Source of the DNA: Lachancea kluyveri NRRL Y-12651
Taxonomy: Eukaryota; Ascomycota; Saccharomycetes; Saccharomycetales; Saccharomycetaceae
Direction of reading: 5' to 3'
Assembly: GCA_000149225.2 (NCBI GenBank)
Contig: CM000694.1
Coordinates: forward strand, 682,001-746,000
Length of the DNA: 64,000 nucleotides
Of this stretch, positions 11,114 to 22,747 are shown in pieces. The translations under genes were made by a program, and so were the position numbers. Each line of letters begins with the position of its first letter. Position 1 is the first letter of the stretch. Under the pieces are notes generated by a model. The model worked only from the letters and a program-made list of their open reading frames with translations. It did not search any database and had not been told where the DNA came from.

Positions 11114-11424
11114 GTTACTTTTAATCTACTCGGTACATTATTCTGTAAATTAAGCTAGTATTATATATTTCAACTCGTAAAAATGAGCTTTGACTAAGAT
11201 GTTCTCCGGCCGCTGCTTTGAGTTCTTCCCCAACCCGTAAAGGCGAATTATTTGTTTTTTGAATAACAAAGTAACCAACTAGCTGTCACTTCCTTTAGCA
11301 AAAAGAGAACGATTAGCTACAGAACCAAGCATCATTAAACTCAGTGCTTACTATTTAAGTACTTTGGAAACAGTGGAAAGTTACGTATTGATTTTTTTTT
11401 CTTTAAAATTCTAACAGCAAGGCT
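11114..11424. other. Intergenic: NOC2 3' region and MEI5 promoter
   Basis: These 311 bases separate two plus-strand genes. The last 30 bases contain an oligo(T) run near 11393-11404 just before MEI5. I looked for the meiotic URS1 core TAGCCGCCGA upstream of MEI5 and did not find a good match. Confidence 0.4.
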
Positions 11425-12174
11425 ATGGAACACGAAAGTGCTAGCGGCTATTCAGAAGGCGATTCTGAAAGAACTTTGATCGGAGACACACCATGCAAAC
11501 AAACCACTCCTGCAATTAAAACTTCCGTGGTTGTCAAAAAGCCTTTCAAGAGTCCTGTTGTAGGTTCCAGGAAACCAACTTCTCCTTTGAATCTTGATGC
11601 CAATTTAGCTCTTCAAAACGCATCTATCGAGGACCAAAAGTTGATAAGAGAGCTTAAAAACTTGGAGAATGAACTAGATGCTCAAATCAGAGTTTATGAC
11701 AAGAGATCAAACACTCTGAAACAGGGAGTCAAGATAGCTTCATTGTTTGAGAAGGAAGAAAAGGTCATGTGTTTGATAGTTAAGTGGAGAGGCGTCTGCG
11801 AGGCTGGATTGTCCTACTTGATGAATTCGACAATGTTGAAGATCAACCAAATGGGCGGATATGAGGAATTTAGAAGGAAGGAAATAGAGAATGAAAAAAG
11901 AAAAATAGAATACCAATCAGATAATGGCCTTCAAGATCAAATGGATGAAATGTTGGAATCGGAAGAATTTCGCCGGTTACCCATAGAAGAACAGGAAGAA
12001 ATTAAACAGCGAATAGAGGATAAGACTCAAGAAATGCGAAAATGGCGGCAGGCTGAGTTCGAAAGGCTAGAAAATCAATTAACGGCGTGTGCTAATCAGG
12101 AAATGACCATGGAAGAACTTGCTAAACGTTTAAAAGTGGAATACAAGATGATTTTCCCACCTGCATCCAGATAA
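11425..12174 (+). CDS. MEI5: Meiotic recombination factor Mei5 (Swi5-Sfr1-type)
   Basis: This 249-residue protein fits Mei5, which forms a complex with Sae3 and helps load the recombinase Dmc1 onto single-stranded DNA during meiosis. Visible features are a polar N-terminus with Ser/Thr-Pro sites, a motif KPFKSPVVGSRKP near residue 39 (typical of the Sfr1/Mei5 group), a coiled-coil segment near residues 68-95, and a charged helical C-terminus (EEQEEIKQRIEDKTQEMRKW). It is slightly longer than S. cerevisiae Mei5 (222 residues, YPL121C). Identification rests on these motifs and on position between NOC2 and RET1, which is the expected place in an unduplicated gene order. In S. cerevisiae MEI5 is in the opposite relative orientation to RNY1, in line with the local inversion. 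Confidence 0.85.
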   Translation: MEHESASGYSEGDSERTLIGDTPCKQTTPAIKTSVVVKKPFKSPVVGSRKPTSPLNLDANLALQNASIEDQKLIRELKNLENELDAQIRVYDKRSNTLKQGVKIASLFEKEEKVMCLIVKWRGVCEAGLSYLMNSTMLKINQMGGYEEFRRKEIENEKRKIEYQSDNGLQDQMDEMLESEEFRRLPIEEQEEIKQRIEDKTQEMRKWRQAEFERLENQLTACANQEMTMEELAKRLKVEYKMIFPPASR

Positions 12175-12258
12175 ATTAATGAAAAAATAAGTTATGCTTT
12201 TTTTTTTTATCTATTTTACATACTGTACAGGTTCTTTTTCACGTTAAATTGATGGAGT

Positions 12259-15200
12259 TCATTTTTGGAAAACATCCTCTAGCTTCAATCTTGGGGCGAT
12301 ATTCATGGACAGCAGTTCCTGAAACAACAGTTTAGCCGCATATGGAATTGTCATTTTTACAACATTCTCAGCACTTTTACATGTTGTACACCAACCACTA
12401 TAGCCCATTAAACCACATTTATCACAAACGTCAACTTCAAAAGCATCCGAGCTCAACATCAATCTCTCTAACAACAATTGAGAAGCACCGTATGCGATAA
12501 CACAATCTCTTTCCATCTCACCCAGTCTTAAACCACCATCTCTCGATCTACCTTCGGTTGGTTGACGAGTTAACACGGCTCTTGGACCTCTAGCTCTTGC
12601 GTGCATCTTATCCAAAACCATGTGTTTTAACTTTTGGTAGTAAATAGGACCAAAGAAAATGTACGCTTGTAAACATTCACCGGTAATACCAGAGTACAAC
12701 ATATCTTTACCAGAGTAGTTGAATCCATTGTCGACTAAGATTTTAGACATATCCTCTAGCTTTGAACCACCGAAACAGGTACCATATTCTAGCGTACCGT
12801 TCAAAACACCTGCTTTACCAGAAATCAATTCAATCATCTTACCAACAGTCATACGAGATGGGAAACCGTGTGGATTCATAATGATGTCTGGAACAATACC
12901 TTGATCATTGAACGGCAAGTCTTCTTGTTTAACAATGATACCACAAACACCTTTCTGACCATGCCTGGAAGAAAACTTATCACCTAACTCAGGTCTTCTG
13001 TTTTGTCTTAACAGGACCTTGATTAATGCTTGATCGTTGTCAGAAACAGACATCATAACTTGATCAATGTGAGACGGTTCTGGTGCTCTATAAATAACGG
13101 GAGTTTCCCTGTACTGGGCCTGTGTTTGGGTTAAGACGCTATCAGATGCGTTTGTTGGAACAGATTTGTTGATATAAATCTGTCCACTTTCAACTTTCAT
13201 ACCGACTTCACCCAAACCGTCGGGACCCAATGGTCTATGCTGCCAAATAGGCTCACCATTCTCATCAACACGCATACCACCAATTATGTCCTGAGTATGA
13301 TTTGCGTACCTTTTCAAAACCGTGGTAGTTTTACGGCGGGTTTCACAACGACCAAATCCTCTATCGATCGAAGACTTGTTTAGAACTAAGGCATCCTCGA
13401 TATCGTAGCCTGAGTAGGACATGACAGCCACAGTAGCATTCTGACCTGCTGGTAGCTTGTCGTAGTCAATTAATTCAATAGTTTTAGTTTTGACCATTGG
13501 CTGTTGTGGATAAATCATCAAATATAGTAGGGTATCAATTCTTTTGAATTGATTGTATGCAATAGCACCGATGGCTTGTTTACCCATCGCACATTGGTAA
13601 GTATTACGGGGGGATTGATTGTGGTGAGGATACGGAATTAAGCCTGCAACTGCACCCAAGACAGTAAACGGTTCAATCTCCATATGGGTTATGTTGGTGT
13701 CAATGTCTTTTTCATACAATGCAATGAAAGAATCGTTTTCTTCGTTAACGTCCAAATATTCAACTAAACCCAATTTCAAAAAATCATCGAATTGTAACTC
13801 ACCATTTTTCAAACTCCTCAAATGATCAGCAGTGACACGAGACTTACAATCACTAATGATTATCAAGGGTCTACAAATTCTACCACCATCAGTAGCAATG
13901 TGAACAGCTTTTTGATGGGTGTTTGTGTAAATGGAGATGAATTCGGAGATTTTGCCAGATCTTCTCAGGTTTCTGAATTGAGAAACAAACTTTATTGGGA
14001 AACGCGTAGTACCGATGATAGTACCATTCAAGTAAACACCGTAGTTTAAGTGGAGAGATGCACTATCAATAACTGTTATATCTTCGACACCTAATAAGTA
14101 GCACAGCTTCTTAATGGGCTCCTCTTCATCGTCGGTTGTGATGTGTGTCATTAGTGCTAAATTCTTAACCAAACCACAAGCTTCACCTTCCGGAGTATCG
14201 GAAGTACAAAGCATACCGAATTGAGAAGGTTGTAAAGCTCTTGGACCAGAAACCTTTCTGGATTTCTCGAACTGGGAAGAAATTCTTGTCATCATACCTA
14301 ATGCAGAAATATATGATAGTCTACTCAAAACATGAGTGACACCAGCCCTTTCCATCTTAAATCTCTTCAAAGACCAGTTACCAGTGGAAATAGCTCTATT
14401 CAAACCGCTTGTTATATTATTTGAATGAACGTTTATGCTTAGTAATGCATCGTATTCCATTGCTCTATTTGGTTTTTTCAACACCTTGTCAATATTTGCT
14501 TTAAAGTCGTTGTTAAACTTTTTAAACAAATCTTCAAATAGCAAAGACATCAACTGGCCTGCCAATTCCAGACGTTTATTACCGACATAATCCCTATCAT
14601 CAACCATTTTAGAGTTGTGTACGGCCATGACTACTCTACGTGTCATCATAGCAATATACAATGCCTTCTCTCTGAAGTTCAAAGCTTGAACGGTTAAATG
14701 AGCGATCACAGTCGTGGCAATAGCCTCTATACCCTCTTGCAAAACAGTCAACTTTTGTCTTCTGACAGTCTTTACCTTGGTACCAACATATTCTAATGCT
14801 TGCTGCTGGGTGTAGATGTTCAACTTGGCAGCTTCTTCGAAGTTGATCGCGAAGATGTCTTGGTAGCTGCTGTCGTTACCACAAACTAATTGCATAATTT
14901 CTAAATCTGATACAACACCGCATGCCTTTAAAACGATTACAATGGGAACTTCCTCTGCAATAGAGTTATGCTTCAAGTATATTTTGTCATTCTTGGTAAC
15001 AACGTACGTTTTAGATTTTCTCTCGTGAGTAGACGAAGTAACGGATGCTTGGACGATATTTTTTTTTTCATCAGCTTCAACAATAATACGATTTTTAGAT
15101 AGTTGTTCTTGGACAAGAATAACTTTTTCTGTACCGTTAACGATAAAGTACCCACCTGGATCCAATGGACATTCATTTAGTTTGGCCATAACATCTTCAG

Positions 15201-15690
15201 ATGCTCCATTCAGAATGCATTTATTTGACCTTAACATGATCGGCATTCTGCCAATTTCCACGTCCTTGTGCATGATGATTTTCCTTCCTCTTGTGTATTC
15301 GATGTCGACGTAAATTGGTGCAGAATAGGTCATATCCCTCAATCTACACTCATGCGGTGGTACAATGTAATCCTTTGCCGAAGAGGTAGATCTGTGGCCC
15401 ACTCTTATGTCAACATATTTCAGATAAAACTCGGGATCAACGTCACTTAGAACCATTTCATTGGCTTTGATGATTTTCTTTAGATCAATGTCAACGAAAT
15501 AGTTGAACGAATCCAGATGCTGTTTCACCAAACCTTTAACTTTCAAAAAAGCTGGCAACAAATTCCACTTGTCTTCTGCGGTATTGATCTCATCAGTCAA
15601 TTTTTTGCCTTTGTAGACGGGCTTAAGTAGTTGTTCAAAGGTAGAGTCCTTTTCAGGATGGCGATGAGGTAGAGCAGTGGTAGCAGCCAT
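12259..15690 (-). CDS. RET1: RNA polymerase III second-largest subunit (C128)
   Basis: This 1143-residue protein is the beta-like subunit of RNA polymerase III, which makes tRNA, 5S rRNA and other small RNAs. It is clearly Rpc2-type: the N-terminal protrusion and lobe domains are followed by the fork region ([23 protein letters not shown]) and the hybrid-binding domain with [18 protein letters not shown] and [12 protein letters not shown]. The C-terminal part carries the zinc site CDKCG...CTTCK and the clamp end. The length is close to S. cerevisiae Ret1 (about 1149, YOR207C). It converges on MEI5 with only 84 bases between stops. Its upstream region holds RRPE and PAC-like sites, linking it to the ribosome-biogenesis regulon. 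Confidence 0.97.
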   Translation of the reverse strand: MAATTALPHRHPEKDSTFEQLLKPVYKGKKLTDEINTAEDKWNLLPAFLKVKGLVKQHLDSFNYFVDIDLKKIIKANEMVLSDVDPEFYLKYVDIRVGHRSTSSAKDYIVPPHECRLRDMTYSAPIYVDIEYTRGRKIIMHKDVEIGRMPIMLRSNKCILNGASEDVMAKLNECPLDPGGYFIVNGTEKVILVQEQLSKNRIIVEADEKKNIVQASVTSSTHERKSKTYVVTKNDKIYLKHNSIAEEVPIVIVLKACGVVSDLEIMQLVCGNDSSYQDIFAINFEEAAKLNIYTQQQALEYVGTKVKTVRRQKLTVLQEGIEAIATTVIAHLTVQALNFREKALYIAMMTRRVVMAVHNSKMVDDRDYVGNKRLELAGQLMSLLFEDLFKKFNNDFKANIDKVLKKPNRAMEYDALLSINVHSNNITSGLNRAISTGNWSLKRFKMERAGVTHVLSRLSYISALGMMTRISSQFEKSRKVSGPRALQPSQFGMLCTSDTPEGEACGLVKNLALMTHITTDDEEEPIKKLCYLLGVEDITVIDSASLHLNYGVYLNGTIIGTTRFPIKFVSQFRNLRRSGKISEFISIYTNTHQKAVHIATDGGRICRPLIIISDCKSRVTADHLRSLKNGELQFDDFLKLGLVEYLDVNEENDSFIALYEKDIDTNITHMEIEPFTVLGAVAGLIPYPHHNQSPRNTYQCAMGKQAIGAIAYNQFKRIDTLLYLMIYPQQPMVKTKTIELIDYDKLPAGQNATVAVMSYSGYDIEDALVLNKSSIDRGFGRCETRRKTTTVLKRYANHTQDIIGGMRVDENGEPIWQHRPLGPDGLGEVGMKVESGQIYINKSVPTNASDSVLTQTQAQYRETPVIYRAPEPSHIDQVMMSVSDNDQALIKVLLRQNRRPELGDKFSSRHGQKGVCGIIVKQEDLPFNDQGIVPDIIMNPHGFPSRMTVGKMIELISGKAGVLNGTLEYGTCFGGSKLEDMSKILVDNGFNYSGKDMLYSGITGECLQAYIFFGPIYYQKLKHMVLDKMHARARGPRAVLTRQPTEGRSRDGGLRLGEMERDCVIAYGASQLLLERLMLSSDAFEVDVCDKCGLMGYSGWCTTCKSAENVVKMTIPYAAKLLFQELLSMNIAPRLKLEDVFQK

Positions 15691-15792
15691 TGTCGATATA
15701 TAGTTGGACTAATATGAAAATACAACCGCTTGGGCACCCAAAGAAACTGAAAATACAACTGCTAGATGAGATTCGCTTTCTGCGATGACAAA

Positions 15793-15832
15793 GCTCATCT
15801 CATAGTTGAAATTGGGTTTTGAAAAATTTTCA
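15793..15832 (-). promoter_or_regulatory. PAC-like and RRPE elements upstream of RET1
   Basis: On the minus strand ATGAGATGAGC (15803-15793) matches most of the PAC element, and TGAAAAATTTTCA (15820-15832, palindromic) matches RRPE. They lie about 100-140 bases upstream of the RET1 start, the usual place for these elements in Pol I/Pol III subunit genes. Confidence 0.7.
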
Positions 15833-16149
15833 AAAGAAAAAGCAATATACGTATATCATGATTTACCATGTGGATGTCAGGTAAGATAAACTTCTGACAC
15901 TACATTTATACAGCCTACGCTAGTAGGAATTCTCACGAATGCTGTTTGCCATAGTTGATAACCAGTTTTCATTGTGCTGTTCTTTTTTTTCTCCTTTTGA
16001 TACATATGGCTTTCTTCCCCTTTATTTCAGATGGTATTGTAGGGCTTTTTCCATATGATGAAAGACTTTTTTAACTCACTATTCTTTCTGCTTTAGTTCA
16101 AGAGCATCAAGTTTTTAGTAAAGTACGTATTCCGACAAGTCTGAGGCTC
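15833..16149. other. Intergenic: RET1-TFB2 divergent promoter, remaining part
   Basis: Apart from the PAC/RRPE pair, the RET1-TFB2 spacer (15691-16149 in all) shows T-rich tracts near 15985 and nothing gene-like. TFB2 begins at 16150. Confidence 0.4.
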
Positions 16150-17673
16150 ATGTCAACCAACCTTTTCAAGACTACAGTTAATGAGTACTTGGAAGGACTG
16201 CCTCAACAAGTCCAATCGAGGCTGTACGAATCGCCAGCGACATGCCTGGCAATTTACAGGTTGCTACCACAACTGGCCAAGTTTTTCGTGATGTCTATGG
16301 TATTCAACCAAAATGATGTTTCACTACGTGATCTTGATAGGTGGGTAAAATCGAACGGTAAATTTCAATTTACTGAAGCCATAAAATCAATGAAGTCTTT
16401 GCATCTGTTGATTGAAGGAAGAAGTGGAGCTCCGTTAATGATCAATTTGAATCCAATTTTCAGGGAGAGCTTTAAAAATGCATTAACTGGAGGTGAGGTA
16501 CACAATTCTTTCGGGAATGTCGTTGATGAACACAATAGTCCAGTAACAATGACGATTTTAGACCAGTATGCAGCAGATAAATGGGAGACCATCTTGCATT
16601 TTATGGTGGGAACACCTTTGAGTAAAACGCCTTCCGATAACGTTTTAAACTTATTAAGACATAGCAAATTAATGGAAGATGAAGGTGGCAATAGTAGATT
16701 GAAGATCACCAACGAGGGTTTCCAATTTTTATTACAGGACGTTAATGCTCAAATTTGGACCCTGCTTCTTCAATACTTGAAGATGGCAGAGACCTTACAA
16801 ATGGACCCTGTTGATGTTTTGAACTTCATCTTTATGTTAGGGGCCTTGGAACTGGGTAAAGCGTACAGCGCAGTCGGTCTAAGCAATACCCAAAAGACTA
16901 TGTTACAAGATATGAGGGATTATGGATTAGTTTTCCAGAAAAGCTCTAATGTCAATAAGTTTTATCCTACAAGACTGGCTGCGATGTTAACATCGGATAC
17001 TATGAGTATCAGAACTGCATCTGGCGCTATGAATAGTGTTTTAAAGCAAACCTCCAATAATAGAGATGAAAATACAGTTGCTGCGACGAACGCTGAAGAT
17101 GATGTAGCCCAGGATAGGACTACTGGACAAAACGTTCAAGATGGTGCTCTGATCATCGAGACAAATTTTAAGTTATACTCATACTCTAATTCGCCTTTGC
17201 AAATTGCCATTTTGAGCTTGTTTGTCCATCTAAAATCAAGGTTTGCTAATATGGTCACAGGACAAGTCACAAGAGAGTCCATCAGAAGGGCATTGTATAA
17301 CGGTATCACTGCTGATCAGATCATTGCTTACTTAGAAACACACGCGCATCCACAAATGAGAAGGTTAGCGGAGGATAATCTAGAAAAAAAATTTGAGTTA
17401 GATCCAAACTGTAAAGAAACCCTCCAAATTTTACCACCAACAGTTGTAGACCAGATCAAGCTATGGCAACTAGAGCTGGATAGAATTGCAAGTTACGACG
17501 GTTACTTATTCACTGATTTTGAAAGCTATCAGGAGTACCAAGTGTTGAGTACATATTCGCAAGATATTGGCGTGTTGTTATGGAAGGATGATAAGAAAAG
17601 GCGGTTTTTTGTATCCAAGGAGGGAAACTCTCAAGTTATTGACTTTGTAAAGAGAAGGTCAAAGAAAAAATAA
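16150..17673 (+). CDS. TFB2: TFIIH core subunit Tfb2 (p52)
   Basis: This 507-residue protein matches Tfb2/p52, the TFIIH subunit that binds and stimulates the Ssl2 (XPB) translocase through its C-terminal region and acts in Pol II initiation and nucleotide excision repair. The N-terminus (VNEYLEGLPQQVQSRLYESPATCLAIYRLLPQLAK) is the conserved family start, given here as the pattern EYLxxLPxxxxxxLYxxPxTCLAIYRxLP. Winged-helix-like repeats follow. The C-terminal Tfb5-binding domain is recognisable (VVDQIKLWQLELDRI and the lysine-rich tail VKRRSKKK). Length agrees with S. cerevisiae Tfb2 (about 513, YPL122C). It is the right-hand edge of the inverted block; the next 2.6 kb hold no host protein gene. 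Confidence 0.95.
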   Translation: MSTNLFKTTVNEYLEGLPQQVQSRLYESPATCLAIYRLLPQLAKFFVMSMVFNQNDVSLRDLDRWVKSNGKFQFTEAIKSMKSLHLLIEGRSGAPLMINLNPIFRESFKNALTGGEVHNSFGNVVDEHNSPVTMTILDQYAADKWETILHFMVGTPLSKTPSDNVLNLLRHSKLMEDEGGNSRLKITNEGFQFLLQDVNAQIWTLLLQYLKMAETLQMDPVDVLNFIFMLGALELGKAYSAVGLSNTQKTMLQDMRDYGLVFQKSSNVNKFYPTRLAAMLTSDTMSIRTASGAMNSVLKQTSNNRDENTVAATNAEDDVAQDRTTGQNVQDGALIIETNFKLYSYSNSPLQIAILSLFVHLKSRFANMVTGQVTRESIRRALYNGITADQIIAYLETHAHPQMRRLAEDNLEKKFELDPNCKETLQILPPTVVDQIKLWQLELDRIASYDGYLFTDFESYQEYQVLSTYSQDIGVLLWKDDKKRRFFVSKEGNSQVIDFVKRRSKKK

Positions 17674-18186
17674 AAAAAATAGAAAATTTTGCCTTTTTCA
17701 TTCGTTTTCGTTTGTGTTTAGTGACAAAATATGTAAGCATCAGGGCTTGATAGTGGGTAACGGGAAGCACAAGTTAGCAGTGTGGAGGTGCACATGTTTT
17801 TATCATGTTTCTAACCCGATTAAGTTGACAGTGAAGTTCGCTCTCAACTTATTTATTTATCACGAGGTGACTTCTCAATTCAGGAAGTTCAATTATACTT
17901 GCTCCCTCTATAAAACCACTAACGTTTTTGGTAAGGATCAAAACCAATTAATAGATCCCATTTAGCACTAGTTTTTATAACTAGCCTGATGCGTGTTAGA
18001 AGCTCTGCCATTGTTAGAAAATTGCAATATTTTAGATTGCCATACTCGTTGGGTAAGATGGATTGGATGTAGCTCCTGTGCAACCAGTGATCCGATAATG
18101 TATGTTACTCAGGAGCAGCTTTGAAGAACTTAATGATATTTTAGCTGACAATTTACTTGAACTCTACTGTGCATTGATTCTTCTGA
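17674..18186. other. Intergenic, left part of a likely rearrangement breakpoint region
   Basis: After the TFB2 stop and an A-rich 3' end there are about 500 bases with no credible complete gene. An 83-codon open frame (17714-17965) lacks an ATG start and matches nothing I know. This stretch may hold further decayed parts of the hAT-like element just downstream, but I could not align them. Confidence 0.4.
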
Positions 18187-18429
18187 AGCTTGCAATCAGA
18201 ACAGGACGTTACTTTCGAAATTGAAAGTTACAAAAGAAGACCACTGTTGTACGAAATCAAAAGAAAATTCTATATGCAACGGTGACACACACGTCAAACC
18301 GAGTGCCCAAGTTTATTCATACCAGAGTTATTGTTGGTTTGCCTAAATTTGAGCACTAGCAACATTGAACGGTTATTCTCAGTAAATAGAAGGCTAATAA
18401 GGAAAAAGCTTGGGAATTTCTCAACTTGA
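18187..18429 (+). pseudogene. Decayed hAT-family DNA transposase, C-terminal dimerisation region
   Basis: In one frame this stretch reads like the hAT dimerisation domain: EIESYKRRPLL near 18217, then ECPSLFIPELLLVCLNLSTS and NIERLFSVNRRLIRKKL, ending at a stop at 18427. The family hallmark is an E-x-Y segment, then a YP-x-L segment, then SxxxERxFS with basic residues after it; all of these are present in order. One TGA interrupts the frame near 18283, and no upstream catalytic part could be followed, so this is a fossil fragment of a plain DNA transposon. hAT relatives (Rover, Roamer, Kat1) are known from non-WGD yeasts. It lies between TFB2 and the tRNA-Cys gene. A chance resemblance remains possible because the match is about 80 residues. 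Confidence 0.5.
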
Positions 18430-18763
18430 AACGCAAGGACAATAATACTGCTGATAAATATGATACATAGTTCTGGGGTGCCAAGTAGGCATCTGTGTAT
18501 GGAGCTTCAGGCCGATCAAGAAACCGGACTTGGGTTCACAGATAGTTCTAATGAAGAACGTATCAGATAGACTAGACTTCGGCCATTTCTGTGCACAGAT
18601 GCTCAAATCTAACTCCATGAAAACATAGCAATAGGTCAGAAACGGCTTCGTACTAATCTACCTTGTCAAAAAACAATGGGTTAAATCAATTATATACCAA
18701 TTACTACTCAAGTTTGGCTGGAGAGAAAAAACACTATTATTGGCTTTTATTATTTAAGTCAAT

Positions 18764-18768
18764 AAAAA
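18764..18768 (-). terminator. Pol III terminator of tRNA-Cys
   Basis: On the minus strand a run of five T residues follows four bases after the tRNA 3' end, the usual Pol III stop signal. Confidence 0.75.
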
Positions 18769-18771
18769 TTA

Positions 18772-18843
18772 AGCTCGCACTCAGGTTCGAACTAAGGACC
18801 AACAGATTTGCAATCTGCTGCGCTACCACTGCGCCATACGAGC
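18772..18843 (-). tRNA. tRNA-Cys (anticodon GCA)
   Basis: The 72-base minus-strand sequence folds as a tRNA without an intron. The acceptor stem GCTCGTA pairs with TGCGAGC (one G-T wobble), the box A region is TGGCGCAGTGGTAGC, the anticodon loop reads ATTGCAAAT, box B is GTTCGAACC, and the discriminator is T, as is usual for tRNA-Cys. It closely resembles the S. cerevisiae tRNA-Cys. A Ty1-type LTR begins 94 bases upstream of its 5' end, a typical Ty1 landing site. Confidence 0.97.
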
Positions 18844-18936
18844 TTGTAAAATTACTTATTTTCACTGACGAGAATAAAAGTATATCAGATAAATATTTAG
18901 TCGGAGTAGATAGATGAGTGGGACAAAGCAAGTATC

Positions 18937-19270
18937 TGTTGGAAGGAAATACAACTATCGACCATCGACTAGTATTCGTGTTACTAGTATATTATCATAC
19001 ACGGTGTTATAAGGTGACATAAAGGATGAGAACCAGTCATCTAAATTAGTGGAAGCTAAAACGCAAGGATTGATAATGTAATAGGATAATGAACCAGAAA
19101 CATATAAAAGGAAGAATATCTATGAATAATTGTATGTAGAATTAGCGACTCTCTTTTCTGGATTCCTAGAAAGACGAGGAGAGCTTCTAGCACAACCATA
19201 TACCAAATTATTATAACCTTAATTAAAAATGGAATCTCAACAATTGTCCCAATATTCGCTCATTTCTCAG
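18937..19270 (+). mobile_element. Ty1/Ty2-type LTR (delta) with a short internal stub
   Basis: A 306-base delta-like LTR (18937-19242) begins TGTTGG and ends CAACA. Characteristic blocks shared with S. cerevisiae Ty1/Ty2 LTRs include ACTAGTATATTATCATA, GTCATCTAAATTAGTGGAAG and ACGCAAGGATTGATAATG. About 28 bases of the start of the internal region follow (to about 19270), with the LTR overlapping the usual Gag start context AAAAATGGAATC. No further internal domain or second LTR is present, so it is a broken relic. The strong resemblance over its length suggests moderate age, not an ancient one. It sits upstream of tRNA-Cys, in line with Ty1 targeting of Pol III genes. Confidence 0.9.
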
Positions 19271-19411
19271 TTATAGATAGACGACCATAAGTGAAAAAGA
19301 CTATAACGATACACAAACAGTGGGGAGAAACTTCGATCAAATGTACTTTATCTAACACACCTGAAATTACAATAAATCGAGAAAGACGGCTCAAAGCTAC
19401 TCTTTCTCTTC

Positions 19412-19442
19412 TTTTTTTTTTTTTTGGGGGGGGGGGGGGGGG
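19412..19442 (+). repeat. Poly(T)14-poly(G)17 homopolymer junction
   Basis: Fourteen T are followed directly by seventeen G, then A and three more G. This is an exceptional tract for an AT-rich yeast chromosome. It is followed by ordinary AT-rich sequence. The exact run lengths may be affected by sequencing. Confidence 0.9.
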
Positions 19443-20291
19443 AGGGTTTAAAACTAAAGCATATTGTAATATTACCTCAATCTATTCAATGTTTTATCTA
19501 TTAACAGTAAGAAATAACTATTATACAACTGCACCATCTAGCAACGCGCAAAATTTATAATCTCTTCATTTATTGTCTTTTCACTTCTCCAAGTTTCTCT
19601 TGTTGGCTTGCTCCCCTCTCTCCTCAAGGTCTAATGTTTGTAGGAGGGTTGGAATAAATATATTAGTGGAAAGACCAAACTTGAATTTCGATGCATAATA
19701 GTAGAACGTGGCGATATTTGCTGACAGTAAACAGTAAGAAATGAATCGCACCGAAACCCAAGGTTAATCAATGGGGAAAAATAAAAATAAAAAAACGACT
19801 TTTCTGTTGATTGTTTGAAAGAGATGCCTATAGTGAATAATGCAAGTGAAGTGATAAGTCCTTCTCCTCTTTCAAGCCTTTTCCCTCGTTTCCAATGCGG
19901 AGCACTAAAGAAACATTGTAAGACAATAAAAAGAAACACAAACACAAAACACTGGTTTAACGTTTAAGAGGATGGATAAAAACTTTGGAAAAAAAATGGT
20001 TCACATAATTAAAAAACTTGTTGAGTGTTTTCAAAAGAAAGTCAACTTAATGATTCCTTTTCGATTTCCATATATCCGTTAATCCTCTCTTTCCAGTAAT
20101 CAAAAAAAAAGGTAATGTACAATTGTATAACACCATAATCAGTATTCAACATAAAAATGCAATAATAAACTGGTAAAAAACCAGTAAGAAAAAACACCAA
20201 ATAGTAAGGATAGTTCAGCATAACATAGAAAAATTCAATCTAGGGTACAATAATAAAAAAAGGGATCTCGTTCATCTTTGATAAACGCAAA
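19443..20291. other. Intergenic: DED1 3' region
   Basis: About 850 bases downstream of DED1 contain A-rich and T-rich tracts and no credible gene. A 104-codon minus-strand open frame near 19631-19945 has no family features. Confidence 0.45.
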
Positions 20292-22747
<2,456 letters not shown>

